Translations under genes and position numbers: made by a program
Notes under the pieces: model-generated
Told to the model about the DNA's origin: nothing
Databases searched by the model: none
Seen by the model: only the letters and a program-made list of their open reading frames with translations
Part shown: one piece after another, positions 59,042 to 64,000 of the stretch
Layout: each line of letters starts with the position of its first letter
Position numbering within the stretch: position 1 is the first letter of the stretch
NCBI RefSeq assembly: GCF_000150955.2
Contig: NC_011678.1
Location: 577,518-641,517, forward strand
Direction of reading: 5' to 3'
DNA length: 64,000 nt
Origin: Phaeodactylum tricornutum CCAP 1055/1
Lineage: Eukaryota > Bacillariophyta > Bacillariophyceae > Surirellales > Neidiaceae

Positions 59042-59395
59042 TACAGCAGTGTTTTGCGCATTGCGCTCCAGATAGTTCGGAGGTTTTGAGCGTAACGCAG
59101 TAACAGAGAATATTTGTTCACAGTCTGTAGAAGCTTTTTCTGCCTTGGGCAGCGTATTTGAAAATGTAGCCATGTACTTTGCAAACTATCTCTACGCAAT
59201 GTTTACCGGTTCCGGAGGGCAGCCCATACATTGGAATAGCGAATCTTGAAACAGCATACTTCGTACTCCAAAGTGTTAATTCAAACAAACAACGCTATTA
59301 ACCTCACAATTGTATCAAAAAGTGGAGCAAACTGGCGTTCAAAATCTGTACGGGGAATCGATAGCTGCAATCAGCGTTTTGGGTTTTTGACGACA
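59042..59395. other. 3'-3' intergenic region
   Basis: 354 bp between convergent APX and U-box genes. TTCACAGTCTG occurs at about 59116-59126. Nothing else seen. Confidence 0.4.
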
Positions 59396-60067
59396 CTACA
59401 CTTCATCATCCATTAATTCCGTGTCCTCTCGCGCCTTCAATAGGCCCTTGGCAATGGCGAGACCAGCAAAGACGAGCAACGTCGTTATCGTCAAGGAGAT
59501 ACATATTAGTTTCTGCCAACTCTTTCGTCGTAGCATCTTCGCTTCCTCGTCTTTGGACCGTTGACGGTCGAGTGAAGCGATCTCCTGGGGAAGTAGCATG
59601 AATCGTGATGGTATTGGTTGGTAAGGCTGTTTGGTACCAAACCTCCCTCGTCCTCGGCCGAAACTCGTTCTTCCGAGCTCCACATCCTGCATACTACCTG
59701 CTCGCAAATTTTCAGCTTCATCCGCGCTGTCGGGAGTGTTTTGTCTCGGAATGGAAGGCGTTCCGGCAAGTTGTCCGTCGAGTTGCTTCCACTGCTCCGT
59801 CCGTGTCATTTCCCTCCGCCATTGCCACTTTTCGATACGTTCGGCAAGCACATGGTTGGTCACCAGGTCGCTTACAGAGAGCGCTTTCCGGGATATGGGA
59901 CAACACGCGTTGCCCTTTTCTTCAATCCAATCCACAATCGCGCTGCGTTCGAACGAATGTGCGCACAAATCCACGACGGGGTCGTTCATGATTTCGTACG
60001 TCAATGGACAGAGAAAGCTCGGTGGGTGACTATTATCCTGAACCCGCCGACTCATCTTTTTTCTCAT
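59396..60067 (-). CDS. Tail-anchored U-box E3 ubiquitin ligase
   Basis: 223 residues from ATG 60067. The U-box is at residues ~15-85: F-L-C-P-L-T-Y-E-I-M-N-D-P-V-V, H-S-F-E-R-S-A-I-V-D-W-I-E, C-P-I-S-R-K-A-L, L-V-T-N-H-V-L-A-E-R-I-E-K-W. U-boxes are RING-like folds held by salt bridges and recruit E2 enzymes. A polar linker follows, then a basic stretch (M-L-R-R-K-S-W-Q-K) and a single C-terminal helix (L-I-C-I-S-L-T-I-T-T-L-L-V-F-A-G-L-A-I-A) with a short acidic tail. This is the layout of a tail-anchored protein facing the cytosol. The element TTGACTGTGATTC lies about 30 bp upstream of the ATG. Confidence 0.88.
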   Translation of the reverse strand: MRKKMSRRVQDNSHPPSFLCPLTYEIMNDPVVDLCAHSFERSAIVDWIEEKGNACCPISRKALSVSDLVTNHVLAERIEKWQWRREMTRTEQWKQLDGQLAGTPSIPRQNTPDSADEAENLRAGSMQDVELGRTSFGRGRGRFGTKQPYQPIPSRFMLLPQEIASLDRQRSKDEEAKMLRRKSWQKLICISLTITTLLVFAGLAIAKGLLKAREDTELMDDEV

Positions 60068-60686
60068 GCTAGGTTGGTACTCCAGATGTTCGTGAATTGA
60101 CTGTGATTCGTTCGGTTCGCTTCCTGTCGTGTTTTTGTTTGGTTTTGTGATCGGTTCCCGTTGATCACTCGACCGTCCAAACGGAAAACAGGTGCCTACC
60201 TACTTTCCTTCGTGAGAATACCATCGTGGTCCATTGCGAACATGCGGGAGCGACTCCCACGACCTCGACTGGCGAACGTGACACGTACCGGTATTCCCTG
60301 TCCAAAGCGGAGACGATTTCTGTGTCGCTATCGACAACGGTATGTATAGTTGGACGACAGAAAACGACAACATTCCAATGTCGTTGATTTAAAAAAAAAA
60401 GGACTCTACTCACATTTAGAATTTCCCCAAATTTGCATCTGTTTATGCCTTGGCCCATTTCTACACCAACAGAAAGAATGGACGCAGTCTGCGATTCGGA
60501 AGTAGTCCTGATGGTCAACAGTGGGCGTCGACGAACATGCCGTACCAAACAAACCATTTGCCTTTCATTTTTGTTCACTAGCTCTTACTTTCATTCCCCT
60601 ACGGACACTCTCGTACAGTGTTCCACCAGAACGCTGTCGGCAGTGTGACGACCCCAACTAGTTTCTCCCGAGGACCACCGTTTACA
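60068..60686. other. Divergent upstream region
   Basis: Between the U-box gene and the interrupted hypothetical gene. TTGACTGTGATTC lies at 60097-60109 and a run of ten A at about 60392-60401. A minus-strand frame at 60165-60578 starts at GTG and has no support. Confidence 0.4.
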
Positions 60687-61011
60687 ATGAATTGTACGCA
60701 AACTGCCGCACACTTGACCGAAAGATATCACACGTTCCAGCCCTTTGACCCCGAAGAACTTAGTTTGAACCGCTACCTTTCTAGAAATGGTCTGCTGCTG
60801 AGCATGTGTCTCAACATACAAAGTTGGCGTCCGTGTGCTCCGACGGGGGACCAAAATCACTTGGCCGCGTCCTGGATTCAGTCGCGGGAGACGGGGTACC
60901 GGGTCATCCATGCCCCGCAGTTGCCGGATACCACGTTCGGCATCATTTTGGATCCAGCAGTGACTGAAATCAACTGTCTATACCCAGTAGACGCTGGATC
61001 GGATGGACGTG
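60687..61011 (+). pseudogene. Hypothetical host gene interrupted by a retrotransposon insertion
   Basis: From ATG 60687 (M-N-C-T-Q-T-A-A-H) the frame gives about 108 residues that read like a real protein: F-Q-P-F-D-P-E-E-L-S-L-N-R-Y-L, L-A-A-S-W-I-Q-S-R-E-T-G-Y-R-V-I, F-G-I-I-L-D-P-A-V-T-E-I-N-C-L-Y-P-V-D-A-G-S-D-G-R. It then runs into the LTR at 61012, where the same frame turns into Leu/Ser/Phe-rich noise. The rest of the gene, if it exists, should lie beyond the far end of the element, outside the window. Family not recognised. It may instead be a short genuine gene ending in the LTR. Confidence 0.45.
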
Positions 61012-61264
61012 TGTTGAAATCTCGACCCTCTCTGCTCACTCTACGTAGGATAACAGTTAGTCAACTTCCTTCCAAACTCTTGTTCTTATTGTGGGGTTTA
61101 AACCTATTTTCTAATGTGTTTTTCACACGATTGACTTCGCTCATTTCAACCGCTCATTCTCGCCAACATTTGCTCTTGTTCCAATTAATCATATTTGAAC
61201 TTTGCTTGCTTCATCGCACATAGTCTTGCTTTCCTAAACAGATAATTCTCATCACATGAATACA
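61012..61264 (-). repeat. Long terminal repeat of the copia-type element (3' LTR)
   Basis: About 253 bp. In element orientation it starts TGTATTCATG right after the polypurine tract and ends TTTCAACA, so it has TG...CA ends. The boundaries rest on these signs only, since the partner LTR is outside the window. The adjacent host bases ACGTG (61007-61011) would be the 5-bp target duplication. Confidence 0.65.
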
Positions 61265-64000
61265 TATATTTTCCACCCAACGTCAGTTAGACGTTCGTCC
61301 GTTTGTTCCTTTATCAGTCCGAAGTACGGACACATGACTGACGGTCATTTCACGACATCCTCCCTCCGGGCTTCGGACATGAATTTCCTTCATCATCTCA
61401 TTCCAATTTTCTCGAACATACATTGTACCATTCCGAATATTGCTCGCATGCTTCTGATGCAAATTCTCCGTCGTGTTCTTGGTTCCAATATCTGCCTCGT
61501 TGTTCTCCGATCGCGTATGGGTGATGTCAATCTCCCCATTCTCGTAATGCTCGCGAATAAAATGGTAACGCACATCAATGTGCTTTGTTCTCTGACCCAC
61601 TTGTTGATTCTTGACCAAAAATATTGCTCCGGTATTATCTTCCAATATAATCCCTGGATATTCGCATTCTCCGAGCTCTGTCATTAACATCTGCATGAAT
61701 AGTAACTCTTGTGTAGCTAGTGCGACAGCAACATACTCCGCTTCGCAACTGCTCAACGCAACCAATGCTTGCGTTTTCGACATCCAATTCGTCAATGTTC
61801 CACCGACCGTAAAAAATGCTCCCGAAACGCTTCGACGATCATCCTTATTCGTTGCGTATTTGCTATCAACATTTGCAACAGCTCGCATCTCTCTCGGTTT
61901 TCGATAAATCAATTTCACATCATTTTCGTATTTCTTCAAATACCCCACAACTCTCTCCAATTCCTTCCAGTGTTCAAATCCTGGATTTGAGAAATGCTTC
62001 GTTAATTCTCGTGCTGTGTTCGATCCTTCCGGGAAAATCTTTGTTACCAAGTACATGTATTTTCCGACAATCGATCTATACTTTTCTGCGTCCACGATTT
62101 CTGACGTGTTTTTCAACAGTGAAATTCCAGGTGTACCAGGTGTACTGTATTCCTTTGCTTCTCGTCCAACATGTCTTTCGAAACTCTCGATGATTTCTTT
62201 GACTAGTTTTGGCATACTCCCAATCAGGTGTCTCTCTTCCGAATTGTTCTCTTTCCATTCGTACCAGACGCCAAGGTGCTTCTTCAGCTTTCCGAGATCT
62301 GAATAATTAAACCTTTTCTTGACACCAACCTTGAACCACTCAATTTCTTGTTTTGGCCCAAATAATATCGTATCATCGACATGCGTCATCGCGACCAAAC
62401 AAACCTTGTTGCCGCGCTTCCGATAGAAAACACACGGGTCCACTTCACTTGATTCCATACCCATCGGTACACCAGTGAGATGTTTCTTATACTCGATGTA
62501 GAAACGTCTTGCTGCATCCACATTCCCGTACATAGATTTCGTTAATTGAATACAGGCTCTTTCTGATTCATCGGCAGTAATAAACCCTAGTTTCACCATC
62601 CCTTCTGGCCACTCAATATATGTGTCTCGATCTAATTGACCTTCCAGAAAAGCCGCTTCAATATCAATCACTTCGATCACCCAATCATTGTTCGCGAGAG
62701 TTTTTGCGATTCCGATTCGTACCGATGTATCGTTTGCAACCGGTGAAAATGACTCTGAATAATCGACTCCTGGTATCTGCATAAATCCCTTTGTCACAAT
62801 TCTGCTCTTATAGCGGGTCGTTCCGTCCTGCTCGTCTTTCTTCTTAAATACCCATTTTGTTGGCAAAATTGTCTTTCCAGATTTTCTTGCTTGCGAACGC
62901 GGTACTTTCTTCCAACTTCCGCGGCTAATAAAGTTCATAATTTCGTTCACAGCCGAAGGTAACCACTTTTCCTTTTCTGGTCCAACAAGTGCTTCACTCA
63001 AAAGCTCTTTCGGTTCACCATGATCACTGCTCAACTCCGTATTGAACACAAAATGAACCTGCTTTGATCTGTTGTTTTGTTCAACCACTGTCGGTTTCTC
63101 CATTGCTTCTTTCGCTGTCGGATTCCAGCTAACATCTAGCTTTCTCATTTCGCGTTCCAAACGACTCGCAATTTTTGCCGCTCTTTCTTCGTCCGACTCT
63201 TGCACAACCGGAACTGCTGCATCTCCAACATTCCTCCCTGCTGCAGTATCGGGTGCTGCATCTTCAGGTATGTTTACTTGCGGGATTTCTGGCATTTTGA
63301 CTTCACTGACGAATTCTTTGTCGTCGATTCCGACAGGTTCTTTCAAAGTATCTGGGTCCTTCACAAAAATACTGAGAGTTCGTTTCGGATCTGGCCGCTT
63401 CCAATCCGACCATACAACATCTCGAGATTCAATAATGCTTTTGTTTTGCGGATTGTACAACCGATAGGTGTCTGCCGAGTGATTTTTCGCGTAGCCCACC
63501 ATAATTACGCGTAGGCTTTTTTCTTTCCATTTTCCTTTAAATTTTCGGCGTATCGTAGCGTATCCAATCCGTCCAAATTCCACGAGACGATCCATAAGTT
63601 TGGTCAGTTCATTGGAAAACAATTTGTCCGGGGACTTGTCCGACATCGTGTTCAATGAAATATTTTCCAAATCGTTTGCCGTGTTTAAAGCTTCTGCCCA
63701 TAATAGGGCGCGCGCTTCCGGCGTTAAATCCGCCGCCATCATCATTGCATTGGCTCTCTGCTGAAGCACTGCAATTCGTCGCTCAACTACTCCGTTCTGC
63801 TGGGGTGTGTCCGGGGCAGTCAATTCCAAAGTCATGCCTTTCTTATCACATAATTTTTCCAAAGGGTTCTTGTTTTCTCCAGCGTTGTCGGCTCGGAGAT
63901 ACTTTGTCTGCTTTTGCATACCTTCCAACTTGGAAAGTACGTTCTCTTCTAACCATTGAGACAAATCGCTGCGTTTCTTAACAAAACCAATAAATCCTTT
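61012..64000 (-). mobile_element. Ty1/copia-type LTR retrotransposon, 3' part (5' part outside window)
   Basis: On the minus strand, a pol frame of about 900 residues runs from the right edge of the window to 61283. Parts in order: the end of the integrase core (R-A-D-N-A-G-E-N and T-P-Q-Q-N-G-V-V-E-R), a linker, reverse transcriptase (T-K-W-V-F-K-K-K, A-A-F-L-E-G-Q-L, M-T-H-V-D-D) and RNase H (S-S-C-E-A-E-Y-V-A). The order integrase before reverse transcriptase is the mark of the copia group. A purine tract (gene strand GGGTGGAAAATATA, 61265-61278) and one LTR follow. The visible part looks whole, so insertion is probably recent. Gag, protease and the other LTR are not in the window. Confidence 0.93.

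Noticed and set aside
60165-60578. 137-codon minus-strand open frame
   Set aside because: Starts at GTG, Arg/Val-rich without domains, lies in a divergent promoter region and includes a poly-A run.

Overview
This window comes from the nuclear genome of a diatom, most likely a pennate diatom such as Phaeodactylum. The gene models read in the standard code and the introns are short (about 80-190 nt, GT..AG). Several proteins start with a signal peptide followed by an A-F-x-P/ASAFAP-like cleavage motif, as used for import into a secondary plastid. One gene encodes a Psb31-type lumenal photosystem II subunit, which is typical of diatoms, and a DUF6824 ('CGRGGGTNNH') protein is also present. Genes are dense, lie on both strands and are often tail to tail with 60-120 bp between stops.

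Layout. 1-15 kb: the 3' part of an RNA cytidine acetyltransferase (NAT10/Kre33), a plastid-type ABC1 atypical kinase with a 33-nt micro-exon, a type I membrane protein with a C-terminal PDZ domain and a perfect 40-residue tandem duplication, two low-complexity proteins of unknown function, and a PRPP synthetase. 15-30 kb: a membrane RING-H2 protein, a G3BP-like NTF2+RRM+RGG protein, an ankyrin/coiled-coil protein, LAMTOR2 (Ragulator), a DUF1517/FLAP1-like plastid protein, APH-1 (gamma-secretase subunit), a coiled-coil protein with repeated F-G-F motifs, and an unknown protein with a PIP-like box. 30-46 kb: a secreted Cys-rich protein with an internal duplication, a SnoaL-like protein, NPRL3 (GATOR1), Psb31, a DUF6824 protein, an unknown secreted protein, and a divergent C-terminal-motor kinesin. 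46-61 kb: a radical SAM protein of the ArsS (arsenosugar) family whose frame ends in an in-frame UGA exactly where the family has Cys or selenocysteine, a Golgi-type sulfotransferase, a short ABCC transporter, a MYB SHAQKYF factor, an ascorbate peroxidase fused to ankyrin repeats, and a tail-anchored U-box protein. From 61.0 kb to the right edge lies a Ty1/copia-type LTR retrotransposon on the minus strand, which seems to have landed in a small host gene.

How the genes fit together. LAMTOR2 and NPRL3 are parts of two complexes of the amino-acid-sensing TORC1 pathway, which suggests this diatom keeps both. Plastid functions are represented by the ABC1 kinase, DUF1517 protein, Psb31 and perhaps ArsS. 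RNA biology is represented by NAT10 and the G3BP-like protein. Many upstream regions share a short element with core TGACTGT/ACAGTCA, found in both orientations.

The strongest lead is the probable selenoprotein ArsS: a UGA after G-S-S, a five-codon tail to UAA, and a perfect GC-rich hairpin starting seven nucleotides after the UGA. I could not find a convincing SECIS element by eye. All family calls are from reading the sequence; nothing was searched against a database.
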